Program-made: the position numbers and the translations under genes
Shown here: one piece after another, positions 19,208-28,584 of the stretch
How the letters are laid out: the number at the start of each line of letters is the position of its first letter
Position numbering within the stretch: position 1 is the stretch's first letter
The notes under the pieces: generated by a model
Databases searched by the model: none
What the model saw: the letters and a program-made list of their open reading frames with translations, nothing else
What the model was told of the DNA's origin: nothing
Source: Alteromonadaceae bacterium BrNp21-10
GTDB taxonomy: Bacteria > Pseudomonadota > Gammaproteobacteria > Enterobacterales > Alteromonadaceae
Assembly (NCBI GenBank): GCA_030418115.1
Contig: JAUHQD010000006.1
Location: 148,778 to 212,777 of the forward strand
Length of the DNA: 64,000 bases
Direction: 5' to 3'

Positions 19208-19253
19208 ATGTGAATGTGTGCCAGCCGGAATATTTAGCCCAAATTTTGTTTGA

Positions 19254-19688
19254 TTATGGGCTTGATAGGGCTCTAGCTATTTCATCCTCATACTGCTTTT
19301 TGTCAAATACCAGTGGCGGCAAACCCGAATAGTCCCAATACAGTCCTTCAGCGGCTTTGCTTTTGTCATCTCGGTAAGGATTGCACCACTGGTGCCAGAT
19401 GACATATTCTTGTTCAGTATCGGCTTGAATGAAAATTTCCACGCCAATAAACCAGCATGAGGGCTCACTGCAAGTACAGATAAAAGGAATCGCGCCAGTG
19501 GAATCGATGTTCAAATTGTTGACGTTTAAACCGGGTAAGTAACTTCCAGCGATATTGCCAGCAAACGCAGACTCGTAGTCTGTCAGTGTGACTAAATAGG
19601 GCTGACCATCAACCATTAGTTCGAATAAGCCTTGGTGATGCTCATTGTTGAAGGGCCTTAAGCCAAAATGTTGGATGCTGTCCGACAT
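19254..19688 (-). CDS. Uncharacterised 144-residue protein
   Basis: A cytosolic acidic protein that I do not recognise. It has a C-x-C-x4-C cluster (ICTCSEPSC) near residue 93, which may bind metal, and a Trp/Tyr-rich C-terminal half (YVIWHQWCNPY, GLYWDYSGLPPLVFD). It is convergent with the large lipoprotein gene and upstream of nothing on its own strand within 250 bases. Codon use looks ordinary. Confidence 0.65.
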   Translation of the reverse strand: MSDSIQHFGLRPFNNEHHQGLFELMVDGQPYLVTLTDYESAFAGNIAGSYLPGLNVNNLNIDSTGAIPFICTCSEPSCWFIGVEIFIQADTEQEYVIWHQWCNPYRDDKSKAAEGLYWDYSGLPPLVFDKKQYEDEIARALSSP

Positions 19689-19777
19689 GGAACGTATCTC
19701 TCAAGTTTTTAGTCAAAGTCAGCTGGAACACACCGCCGACCTATTTTTAACGCACCGATCAGCAGCCTATTCAGACG

Positions 19778-20242
19778 CTAATAATATCGAGGTAATAGAA
19801 TAAAAGCGGTACTGAAGATAAAGCCAAACAGCGCCTCGGTAACTGAAATGGATTTTTTTTCAAGAACGTTAAAATAGGCTACCCACAAAGCGACTAAAGA
19901 AATAGGCAAGAATATGTACATGGCATAAAGCGGCAAAGGTGAGGTGGCAAGGCCTAATATATGGAACAATATTTCTTCTGAAGTAGCATGCCCAAATACT
20001 GCTAAATAGACATTCACTTTTGAAAATTTCGCACTAATAAAAATGCCGCTGATCAATAAAGTGCTGGCAATATACAAAGGGATAAACTGCAAATAATAAC
20101 TTGCTGAAAACCAAACTGTGGGATTGAGTTCAAACTGAACGGATGCCAAGAACATTAACGAGAAAATACCACCAATAACAGTAAGTACGATGCCACTGAA
20201 GCTAATGAACTGTTGTCTAGTCATTATTATCTTGGAAGACAT
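19778..20242 (-). CDS. Uncharacterised small integral membrane protein
   Basis: A 154-residue protein with about four hydrophobic segments: residues 12-35, 47-70, 92-122 and 133-152, the third possibly spanning twice. No recognised motif; general features resemble small DUF-type membrane proteins. GGAG about 10 bases before the ATG supports the start. It follows the YdeI-like gene with a gap of about 140 bases. Confidence 0.6.
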   Translation of the reverse strand: MSSKIIMTRQQFISFSGIVLTVIGGIFSLMFLASVQFELNPTVWFSASYYLQFIPLYIASTLLISGIFISAKFSKVNVYLAVFGHATSEEILFHILGLATSPLPLYAMYIFLPISLVALWVAYFNVLEKKSISVTEALFGFIFSTAFILLPRYY

Positions 20243-20381
20243 GGCTAATGGTCTCCTTTCGCATTAGGGTATTTTTAATCCCGCATGAATAAAGTTAGAT
20301 AGATAATTGTTTGGCATACCATGTTCGGTGCAGTGGCGTTGAAAATCAAGGGTGATTTCTTCGTAGCTTGCTAACATTAAT

Positions 20382-20933
20382 TTAGTCGGCAGTTTTGGGT
20401 GCGCCAAAAGCCTTACTGTAAAAACCAGATGGATCGAAACAGCAAACTCTGCGTTTTCCAGAGCTAAGCATGTCACAAGCATCGTGGATACGTTTGATTC
20501 GGGTTTTGGTCTGTTTGGCGGTGGTGACCCAATGGATCCAATCTACTCTAGCTAAGATGGTGGTATCTTCCCAAACTTTTAGTGCTTCTGGATGAGCCAT
20601 TAACGCTTCATATAAATCCGCAGGTACTTCAGGTTCAGGCTCCTGCGGTAAAGGTGTGATTTCAAACCTAACAATGTCACCAATTCCAACGTTTGCTGTT
20701 TTGAGTAGCTCTTCATTGATTACAAACCAATGACTCAACTGACCATCGGGTTCAAGTTTGGCTTGGAAGTTATGGCCATCAATACTGGCAGCCACAGTCA
20801 TTCTTCCCCGTCTTGCAAGTGTTTCGCTAATGTCCTTAGGTAAAACAACAAAAGCCCATAGCGATTCGTCACTTGGCTTTGCTGGCCGAAGTAATGGAGC
20901 AGTGAATTCCGATGTTTTATGGTTTGGAGTCAT
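20382..20933 (-). CDS. YdeI/OmdA family protein with DUF1905 domain
   Basis: A 183-residue cytosolic protein. The N-terminal half (about 20-95) matches the DUF1905 pattern (WAFVVLPKDISETLARRGRMTVAASIDG and LSHWFVINEELLKTANVGIGDIVRFEI in pieces). The C-terminal half (105-170) matches the bacteriocin-protection YdeI/OmpD-associated pattern (YEALMAHPEALKVWEDTT, RVDWIHWVTTAKQTKTRIKRI). The molecular function of these families is unknown. A short in-frame stretch follows at 20264-20377 but does not look like a separate gene. Confidence 0.75.
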   Translation of the reverse strand: MTPNHKTSEFTAPLLRPAKPSDESLWAFVVLPKDISETLARRGRMTVAASIDGHNFQAKLEPDGQLSHWFVINEELLKTANVGIGDIVRFEITPLPQEPEPEVPADLYEALMAHPEALKVWEDTTILARVDWIHWVTTAKQTKTRIKRIHDACDMLSSGKRRVCCFDPSGFYSKAFGAPKTAD

Positions 20934-21047
20934 GTTGAGTCAGTTCAATATTTGAGGGTTAAAATGAGTCATTTCAGTATTTATCAAACAAAATATCTTC
21001 GTATATAACAGCCCTAACTTTATCCTGTTTGATTGTAAATTTATACT

Positions 21048-21066
21048 TAACCTCAGCTCGGGATAA
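21048..21066 (+). repeat. Short dispersed repeat, copy B
   Basis: An identical copy of the 19-base TAACCTCAGCTCGGGATAA found at 1034-1052, here between the YdeI-like gene start and the peptidase terminator. Confidence 0.5.
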
Positions 21067-21130
21067 GAATTGTCGAAAATGTAGATATACCATTTATATT
21101 ATATTTCAATGGATTACTTAGGCTAGTTAC

Positions 21131-21156
21131 AAAAAAGGAGCCTTTGTCGGCTCCTT
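21131..21156 (-). terminator. Intrinsic terminator of the M13 peptidase gene
   Basis: On the minus strand, AAGGAGCC-GACAAA-GGCTCC is followed by a run of six to eight T, starting 19 bases after the stop codon. This is a textbook rho-independent terminator. Confidence 0.9.
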
Positions 21157-21174
21157 GTTGAATTGGTAAAGCGA

Positions 21175-23241
21175 TTACCAGATTTTGACGCGATCTTCTG
21201 GGGCTAAATACAATTTATCACCTTGTTTAACGTCAAATGCCTTATAAAACTCAGGCACGTTTCTCACTGAGCCATTTGCCCTAAATGGGCTTGGCGAATG
21301 AGGGTTGGTCTCGATTAGATTTCGCAAAGACTCATCACGATATTTGTTAGCCCATATTTGCGAAAAGCCAAGGAATACACGTTGCTCACCGCTAAATCCG
21401 TCAATCACTGGTGCTTCTTTTCCTTGCAGGGAAAGGCGATACGCTTTGAGTGCAATGCTGATACCGCCTAAATCTCCAATGTTTTCTCCAAGGGTGAATT
21501 CACCGTTTACATTCAAGCCTTCTAATGCTTCAAAATCGTTGTATTGAGCAATCAACTTGGATGTGCGAGTTTCAAACTCAGATTTATCAATATCAGTCCA
21601 CCAGTTTCTAAGTACACCATCACCGTCAAATGTACTGCCTGAATCATCAAAGCCATGGCCAATTTCATGACCAATAACGGCACCTATTCCACCATAGTTG
21701 ACGGCATCTTCCGCTTGCATATTAAAGAAAGGGGGTTGCAGAATAGCTGCTGGGAACACTATTTCATTCATAGGGGGGCTATAGTAGGCATTAACCGTTT
21801 GCGGATTCATACCCCATTCGTGTTTCTGTACCGGGCCTTTTTGTTTTTCCAGCATTTGCTGATACTGCACTTCCTCGGAGCGCTGTAAATTGCCGAACAG
21901 ATCATTTGGGTCAACTGTCAGTTGTGAATAATCACGCCATTGATCGGGGTAACCGATTTTGGGGGTAAATTTTGATAGTTTGTCTAGTGCTTGTTTTTTG
22001 GTATCAGCAGTCATCCAATCCAGCTCTTTAATACTGGTTTCATAAGCTTTGAGCAGATTATTGACCATCTCCAACATGCGATCTTTAGCTTCGGGGGGAA
22101 AATGTTTCTTTACGTACACTTTGCCGATTATTTCACCTACATTAGCGTTAACTAAATTTACTGCTCGGCGCCATTGTGGCAGCTGCTCTTCAACACCTCT
22201 TAACACAGTGCTATAAAATTCAAAATTGGCCTGATCCAGTTCGCTGTTTAACCTTCCTGCCGATGCATTGATCAATCCCCATTGTAAATACACCTTCCAG
22301 TCGTCCAAACTGGTGGTCTGAATAATCCCATCCAAGGCGCGCATGTAGTCAAGTTGAGTAACCACCAATCCATCCAAATCGCTTAATTGTGCTTCTTTTA
22401 GAAAAACATCCCAGTTAAAGTTAGGCATCAATTCTGGCAGGTCTTTTTGCATAATTTTGTTGTAAAGGCCCACCATATCTCGGGTTTGCTCTTTTTTCAT
22501 ATGCTCGGAGGCGAGTGTTGTTTCCATTTTCATGATTAAATCGGCATTAGATTTGCCATTACCTAGACCCGCCAGATCAAACATTTTAGCGATGTGTTTA
22601 ACGTAGGCGTCGCGGATCTTGACATTGGCGTCGTCTTCTTTGAAATAAAACTCACGTTCCGGTAATCCTAAACCTGCCTGAAAGGTATAAATCATATAGG
22701 TTTCGGGGTTTTTAAAATCGACATATTGGCCAATAACAAAAGGCGTAGCCAAACCATATTTACTGGAGCGCGCAAAATACGCGGCAAGCTGATCATAATT
22801 ATCAATATCGGCAATGCGCTGCATCTCGCCTTGCAAGGGAGTTAATCCCAGAGCATCCCGTTGTTCCGTATTCATATACGAGCTATAAAGACCTCCGACT
22901 TTTTGTTCATCACTACCAATGGCGTAATCTCCTTCGGCAGATGAACGGATAATGTCCATGACATCATCTTGGGCTTCGTCACGGAGTATGGAAAAACTAC
23001 CATAACTTGATTTATCAGCGGGAATTTCGGTGTTGGCCAACCAAGTTCCATTTACATATTGAAAGAAGTCGTCGCCTGGCTTGACCGACAAGTCCATATT
23101 TTCTTTAATGATCCCAGACGATAAAGCGACAGGTGCTTGAGCAACAACCGCGGATGTCTCATTTGCATCGGTATTTTGTGGGGAAGGGCTGCAGGCACTT
23201 AGTGCTATAGCCGTAGCGAAAACAGTTAATTGCAATTTCAT
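21175..23241 (-). CDS. pepO: M13-family zinc metallopeptidase (PepO/neprilysin type), lipoprotein
   Basis: A 688-residue endopeptidase with an N-terminal lipoprotein signal (ATAIALSACSPS, Cys17), so membrane-anchored and facing the periplasm or outside. The zinc motif HExxH is in VIGHEIGHGFDDSG and the third ligand Glu in GENIGDLGG. The substrate motif NAYYSPPMNEIVFPAAILQPP, with the NAY signature of neprilysins, and the conserved C-terminal W are all present. It cleaves oligopeptides. Length is normal for the family (about 670-700). It is monocistronic with its own terminator. Confidence 0.94.
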   Translation of the reverse strand: MKLQLTVFATAIALSACSPSPQNTDANETSAVVAQAPVALSSGIIKENMDLSVKPGDDFFQYVNGTWLANTEIPADKSSYGSFSILRDEAQDDVMDIIRSSAEGDYAIGSDEQKVGGLYSSYMNTEQRDALGLTPLQGEMQRIADIDNYDQLAAYFARSSKYGLATPFVIGQYVDFKNPETYMIYTFQAGLGLPEREFYFKEDDANVKIRDAYVKHIAKMFDLAGLGNGKSNADLIMKMETTLASEHMKKEQTRDMVGLYNKIMQKDLPELMPNFNWDVFLKEAQLSDLDGLVVTQLDYMRALDGIIQTTSLDDWKVYLQWGLINASAGRLNSELDQANFEFYSTVLRGVEEQLPQWRRAVNLVNANVGEIIGKVYVKKHFPPEAKDRMLEMVNNLLKAYETSIKELDWMTADTKKQALDKLSKFTPKIGYPDQWRDYSQLTVDPNDLFGNLQRSEEVQYQQMLEKQKGPVQKHEWGMNPQTVNAYYSPPMNEIVFPAAILQPPFFNMQAEDAVNYGGIGAVIGHEIGHGFDDSGSTFDGDGVLRNWWTDIDKSEFETRTSKLIAQYNDFEALEGLNVNGEFTLGENIGDLGGISIALKAYRLSLQGKEAPVIDGFSGEQRVFLGFSQIWANKYRDESLRNLIETNPHSPSPFRANGSVRNVPEFYKAFDVKQGDKLYLAPEDRVKIW

Positions 23242-23561
23242 GGTGTGTTCCTGTAATGATAATTTTTCTAAATTTGTTATACGCTAAAAGGCTGGGTTTA
23301 ACTTGTCGCTAGGGCAAGAATGGTTCTGAAAAAGCGTAAAAAGATCAACACGCTCTACATTACAAAGATTTTTCTTACTTTTAAAACTTTATATGTAACA
23401 GAAAATATAAATGACCTGAATTCGGGATAAATAGTGATGGGAATGTTGCTATTCATGCTAACGATTGCCTGTCATCTCAGGGATAGGAACAGGGCGAGTA
23501 TGGTCTCGGCCCCGTTTTTAAGTACTTGAATATGTGCTGGTTAGATACTCCAGACTAGTGT
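23242..23561. other. 320-base gap between two minus-strand genes
   Basis: It holds the promoter region of the peptidase gene. A variant of the short GGGATAA repeat is at about 23410-23432. GGGCGAG-N6-CTCGGCCC followed by GTTTTT (23497-23520) could terminate plus-strand transcription, but no plus-strand gene precedes it. I see no gene here. Confidence 0.4.
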
Positions 23562-25508
23562 TTATTTTAACAACTGTAAAAAATGTAGGTGTTTTTGATA
23601 TTGCTCAAGAATATCGTTAATCACTTCGAGCTTTGTCCAACCCATTAAGTCATAGTTTTGGCCGCCTTCGCGTAAATACACTTCCGCGCGGTAATAATTG
23701 CTATTTTCGGTATCGACAAAATCCGGTTGTGAATGCTGTTGGCAATACACGCCATAGGTAAAATCAATTTCATCACCATGCATTACTGTTAGCAGTATGG
23801 CTTGCTCTTGTGGTTCACTAATTTCTGCAGATAGCCCCTTTTTTTCCATCTCGCTGGCGACATCTGTGAGTGCCGGTCGGACAGTTTCCTGTAAAAAGCT
23901 TGCTACCTGTTTGCGTTCTGGGAATTCGATAATGTTGCTTAAATGCTGACGCCAATCCTGGTTAGTGGCGGATAGACCATGAGCTGCACCCGCAGCGGTA
24001 AGGCTGTCACGTTTGTACACATCTATGCGTAGGGCTTTAAATAAACCGGTGAGACCTAGCATGAGCACAATAGTAAAAGGCAGGGCGCTGGCAATCGTCA
24101 TGGTTTGTAAGGCTTCTAAACCACCCGCCAACATTAACGTAATGGCTACCACTCCGGCCAATGATGCCCAGAATATCCGTTGCCATAAGGGCGTATTGTT
24201 TTTGCCATTGGAGCACAGCATATCTACTACCAACGAGCCAGAATCGGCCGAGGTCACAAAAAAGATCACCACCATTAATATGGCGATCCCAGACAATAAA
24301 TTTGCCATTGGAAATTGTTGTAGAAACTGAAAAAGAGCCGATGCCGTATCTTGTTGTACCGCTTGACCCAGTTCAGTCATGCCTTGATTGAAGATCATGT
24401 CGATGGCCGAGTTACCGAAAACGGTCATCCATAAAAAGGTGAAAGTCGTAGGAACCAAAAGTACGCCAACGATAAATTCACGAATGGTACGTCCACGGGA
24501 AATTTTGGCGATAAACAAACCGACAAAGGGCGCCCAAGCTAACCACCAGCCCCAATAAAATATGGTCCAGCCACCGATCCAGTCGGTTTTTTCATAGGCG
24601 AATAAATTAAAGGTATTACGTACTAAATCAGATAAATAAGCGCCCGTATTTTGCAAAAATGCTTCCAGCAGAAATACAGTGCTGCCTAGCGCCAGCATGA
24701 GTATGACTAGCCCAACGGCTAACAACATATTAAGTTCGGAGAGGATTTTAATACCTTTATCTAGGCCAGATGCCACCGAAACGACAGCCATCAGGGTTAT
24801 GACACTGATGATCCCAATTTGAATATTGAGGCTAACCGGTAAGTCATATAAATAATTCAATCCAGAGTTGACTTGTGCAGCGCCAAAACCCAGTGAGGTA
24901 GCCACCCCGAATACAGTACCAATAACGGCAAATATATCGACGGCGTGGCCAAGTGGGCCATAAATCTTATCGCCAAATAGTGGATAAAGAGCGGATCGTA
25001 AGGTTAAAGGTAAGTTATGTCGGTAAGCGAAAAATGCCAGCATTAGCGCGACCACGGCGTAAATTGCCCATGCATGTAAACCCCAATGAAAAAACGTCAT
25101 TAACATCGCTTCACGCACGGCTTCTAGACTAGCTGGTGAAGCTGTCGGTGGAGATAAGAAATGCATTACCGGTTCGGCTACCCCAAAAAACATTAGGCCA
25201 ATCCCCATGCCCGCTGAGAACAGCATCGAAAACCAAGTAACACGGTTGTACTTGGGAACAGAGTGATCCGGGCCTAATTTAATATCGCCATATCGGGATA
25301 CGCCCAGAAAAATAACCGACAACAAAATAATCGCCACACTGAGCACATAAAACCAACTGGCATTTTCGACAATGCTGCCTTGAATGTTGGTAAACAGATT
25401 TTTGGCGGTGTCTGGCAAAAATACGGCAAAGGCACTGAGAATAAAAATGACGGCGGCTGAGGGATAAAAAACGGCAGGATTAAGTTTGGCTACGGATGTT
25501 TGCATCAT
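23562..25508 (-). CDS. betT: BCCT-family betaine/choline/carnitine transporter, BetT-like
   Basis: A 648-residue inner-membrane transporter with twelve predicted membrane segments. The family signature around GWTIFYWGWWLAWAPFVGLF and the SRGRTIREFIVGVL loop are clear. The roughly 130-residue cytoplasmic C-terminal tail (after about 515) is the mark of proton-coupled BetT choline transporters rather than short BetP or OpuD types. The expected role is choline uptake for osmoprotection, but no betAB genes are adjacent. It is divergent from the TonB receptor with a 250-base AT-rich gap. Confidence 0.9.
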   Translation of the reverse strand: MMQTSVAKLNPAVFYPSAAVIFILSAFAVFLPDTAKNLFTNIQGSIVENASWFYVLSVAIILLSVIFLGVSRYGDIKLGPDHSVPKYNRVTWFSMLFSAGMGIGLMFFGVAEPVMHFLSPPTASPASLEAVREAMLMTFFHWGLHAWAIYAVVALMLAFFAYRHNLPLTLRSALYPLFGDKIYGPLGHAVDIFAVIGTVFGVATSLGFGAAQVNSGLNYLYDLPVSLNIQIGIISVITLMAVVSVASGLDKGIKILSELNMLLAVGLVILMLALGSTVFLLEAFLQNTGAYLSDLVRNTFNLFAYEKTDWIGGWTIFYWGWWLAWAPFVGLFIAKISRGRTIREFIVGVLLVPTTFTFLWMTVFGNSAIDMIFNQGMTELGQAVQQDTASALFQFLQQFPMANLLSGIAILMVVIFFVTSADSGSLVVDMLCSNGKNNTPLWQRIFWASLAGVVAITLMLAGGLEALQTMTIASALPFTIVLMLGLTGLFKALRIDVYKRDSLTAAGAAHGLSATNQDWRQHLSNIIEFPERKQVASFLQETVRPALTDVASEMEKKGLSAEISEPQEQAILLTVMHGDEIDFTYGVYCQQHSQPDFVDTENSNYYRAEVYLREGGQNYDLMGWTKLEVINDILEQYQKHLHFLQLLK

Positions 25509-25758
25509 TTCATTTAGTTACTGATTTGAATGGCTAGCATAGCATTAAATTAACCGTATATTGATTCGTATACATTAACTAAGTTCAAATAATTTTGTTA
25601 AAAAATATAATAATGATTAGTGAACGAATTAAATGTTATATGCGTGTTCTTTGCTTAAAGTCATATGTTTTGCTACTTTTGTGTATTACTTTCATTATTT
25701 TAAGTCGTTATTCAAGTGAAAATAGTTTGAAAGCTAATTAATAGTAGTCATTGATAAA

Positions 25759-28461
25759 TTGGAGAAAATTATCGTTACACAACAAACCCAACAGTTTCAT
25801 AAACGCAAAATTGCCTGCGCCGTGTTCCTTGCAATGGCAGGTAATATGCCCGCCATGGCTGCTGACCCAGTCCCCGCAGAAGGTAAAAAAAGTAAGATTG
25901 AAACGATTCAGGTAACCGCGACTAAGCGAAGTGAGTCTATTCAGGATATTCCGGTTTCGGTCACTGCGTTAAACGGTGCTGCCTTGGAAAATCTGGGCAT
26001 AGATAACTTTCAGGACTATGTTGAGTTTTTACCTAATGTTGTGTTCCAAGGTACTGGCCCTGGTCAAAATGAAATTTATATTCGTGGTGCGGCGACAACC
26101 CAAACCAGTATCGCCGTGTCATCGGTACAGGCGTTACAACCTTCAGTGGCTTTTTATTTAGACGAGCAGCCGGTTTCCATGCAGGGCCGTAACTTAGATA
26201 TTTTCGCTACCGATATGCAGCGGGTCGAAGTATTGCCGGGTCCACAAGGCACCTTATTTGGCGCTAGTTCACAATCAGGTACCGTACGTCTTATCACTAA
26301 TAAACCCGACCACAGTGGTTTTAGTGCAGGCTTTGATAGCAGTGTTAGTTTTACCCGTGGTGGTGAAATGAGTAACTCGGTTGAGGCTTACGTTAATTTA
26401 CCCCTAACCGATGATACTGCTTTCCGTGTTGCTGCCTACAATCAGCGTCAAGGTGGTTGGATTGATAATATTTTAAATGATTCAGATAATGGTGGGTATG
26501 GTGGTAGTACTCTCGTTATTGACCGTGTGTCTGGTGGCAAGTTGGCCGATCCAGCTAACACACCTATAACCTCGCCTAAAAACGATACTCTTGTAGAAGA
26601 TGACTATAACGATGCAAGCTATGCCGGTGCGCGTTTTGGTGTGCACCATATCTTTAATGATGAGTGGTCATTACTGGTTCAGCATACCGCACAGACATTG
26701 AACACCGAAGGGGTGTTCTCTTATGATCCTAATCTTGAAGGTGAAAGTTCCACAAACCGTTTTGTGCCAGAAGATAATCAAGATGAATTTGGATTAACCA
26801 CTTGGACATTAGAAGGTCGTCTAGCCAAGTTGGACGTGGTTTATACTGGTGGTTATTTGGATCGAAATATAGATTCCACTATTGATTACACCGGTTATAC
26901 CAACGGCGGTCTGTTCTCAGCTTATTACGCTTGTAATTACGCCAGTCCAGATCCTGCTGAACAATATTGTGCCGATCCTACCAAGTGGTATAAAGAAAAA
27001 ACCGAAACTTCGCGTCTTACTCATGAACTACGCTTTAACACTTCGTCAGATAATCCATGGCGTGTGACTGCTGGCGTATTTTATGATGATCAAACAGTTG
27101 CCTCCGTGGGTAAATTTAGTTTAGGTAATACCGATTTACCTTACTTCCAGAATCTGGCCATCATTACAGAAGGTCAAGATGGTATTAACAGTAACGGCGG
27201 ACCCTTTTCATCTGAAGTCAGTTTTGTTAATGATATCGATCACCAAATCAAACAGGTCGCGGTATTTGGCCAGTTTGAATATGACCTAAGCGATACTGTT
27301 ACCGCCAGTCTTGGTGCACGTTGGTATCAAATAGACGATATATTTAAAGGTTCTACTACTACCGTAGACGTGAGTCGCAGAGTGAAGGCATTTGGCTCAC
27401 TAGATATAGGTGAGTTAGAAGATGTGCTGCCGAGTAATGATAGTCCAGAGGCCGTCATTGCGGCTATTAACAGTGGTCAATTGCAAACTGATTTGCTTGA
27501 TGCTGACGGCACGTTAACCGTTGATGACGTTATTTTAAAAGCCTCTATCGACTGGAAAGCCAATGATGATGTCTTATTGTTTGCTACTTATTCAGAGGGT
27601 TTTAGACCACCAGTGACTAACCGTGTGGGTGGTGGTTTAGCCAGCAACCAGACAGGTGCTTTTGATGGTTTCCGTATTCCGGTTTATTCCACAACGGATA
27701 CCTTGACCAATTATGAAATAGGCATGAAAGGCGATTTCCTCGATGGTATTTTACGGGTTAATGCCACCGCCTATTATTCCGAAATCAAAGATTTACAAAC
27801 ATCACGCTTTGACCCCACTAATATCAGCTTTTTGGTGTTTGCGGATAATGTTGGCGATGCAGAAATCAGAGGTATCGACGGTGATGTTACTTGGCTTGCT
27901 ACCGATAATTTAGTGATTAACGGTGCCTTTAGTTGGATCGACAGCGAATTAACTCGACTCAATGACGAGCTACAAGGTATTGCGCCGCCAGTGGGCAGCA
28001 AACTACCTTATTCAGCCGATTTCTCGGCGAATTTACGCGCCCGTTATTTCTTTGAGTTGGCCAACGGTTGGGAAGGGTTTGTTAATGGTGCCCTAAGCTA
28101 TACCGGTGATCGTCTAGCGGGTATGTCCATGAGTGCAAACGTACTCGAAGATGCCAGTAAATTGATTTACGGCACGGGCACAGGCTTGCCTATTGAAAAC
28201 GAAGCCAGTGTTTATTCGGGTGTAAATTATCTGGATAGCAATGGCCAAGTTTTTGCCGGCGGACGTTATGTACAAGAAAGCTATGTACTCGCGAATGTGT
28301 CGGTAGGGGTTAAACACAACGAATGGAAAGTGGAGTTGTATGTGGATAACTTAACCGATGAAAGTGCGGTGTTGTATATCGATAACCAACAGTTCACTCC
28401 TAAAGTGGTAACCAACAGGCCACGTACAGTGGGAATGAGATTGTCGGTTGATTTCTATTAA
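25759..28461 (+). CDS. TonB-dependent receptor
   Basis: An outer-membrane active transporter of about 900 residues. It has a signal peptide ending near AMAADPV, a TonB-box-like region (ETIQVTATKR), a plug domain (about 55-170, with VFYLDE, RVEVLPGPQGTLFGASSQSGTVRLITNKP in pieces) and a 22-strand barrel ending in RTVGMRLSVDFY with C-terminal aromatic. The substrate is unknown. The start is odd: no ATG precedes the signal peptide. The frame can begin at TTG 25759, which has no ribosome site. A GGAG at 25761-25764 instead points at ATT 25768 or ATC 25771, so initiation may use a non-standard codon. It is followed by its own terminator and a TPR-sulfotransferase. Confidence 0.92.
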   Translation: MEKIIVTQQTQQFHKRKIACAVFLAMAGNMPAMAADPVPAEGKKSKIETIQVTATKRSESIQDIPVSVTALNGAALENLGIDNFQDYVEFLPNVVFQGTGPGQNEIYIRGAATTQTSIAVSSVQALQPSVAFYLDEQPVSMQGRNLDIFATDMQRVEVLPGPQGTLFGASSQSGTVRLITNKPDHSGFSAGFDSSVSFTRGGEMSNSVEAYVNLPLTDDTAFRVAAYNQRQGGWIDNILNDSDNGGYGGSTLVIDRVSGGKLADPANTPITSPKNDTLVEDDYNDASYAGARFGVHHIFNDEWSLLVQHTAQTLNTEGVFSYDPNLEGESSTNRFVPEDNQDEFGLTTWTLEGRLAKLDVVYTGGYLDRNIDSTIDYTGYTNGGLFSAYYACNYASPDPAEQYCADPTKWYKEKTETSRLTHELRFNTSSDNPWRVTAGVFYDDQTVASVGKFSLGNTDLPYFQNLAIITEGQDGINSNGGPFSSEVSFVNDIDHQIKQVAVFGQFEYDLSDTVTASLGARWYQIDDIFKGSTTTVDVSRRVKAFGSLDIGELEDVLPSNDSPEAVIAAINSGQLQTDLLDADGTLTVDDVILKASIDWKANDDVLLFATYSEGFRPPVTNRVGGGLASNQTGAFDGFRIPVYSTTDTLTNYEIGMKGDFLDGILRVNATAYYSEIKDLQTSRFDPTNISFLVFADNVGDAEIRGIDGDVTWLATDNLVINGAFSWIDSELTRLNDELQGIAPPVGSKLPYSADFSANLRARYFFELANGWEGFVNGALSYTGDRLAGMSMSANVLEDASKLIYGTGTGLPIENEASVYSGVNYLDSNGQVFAGGRYVQESYVLANVSVGVKHNEWKVELYVDNLTDESAVLYIDNQQFTPKVVTNRPRTVGMRLSVDFY

Positions 28462-28533
28462 CCAACAATAGCGCAACCAAGTGGCTCTAAACCTCTGTTT
28501 TGCAGTAACTTGGGTATAATTTGTTTAGAATGA

Positions 28534-28564
28534 AAGGCGAGCCATTATTGGCTTGCCTTTTTGT
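28534..28564 (+). terminator. Intrinsic terminator after the TonB receptor
   Basis: AAGGCGAGCC-ATTATT-GGCTTGCCTT (one G-U pair) is followed by TTTTTG, 73 bases past the stop. It lies only about 20 bases before the sulfotransferase start, so that gene's leader overlaps the terminator and read-through may feed it. Confidence 0.85.
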
Positions 28565-28584
28565 TATCAGCCGGAGTCTTTACC

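Noticed and set aside
20264..20377. Possible 37-residue protein after the YdeI-like gene
   Set aside because: No ribosome site and no recognised sequence; probably trailing sequence or a decayed end.
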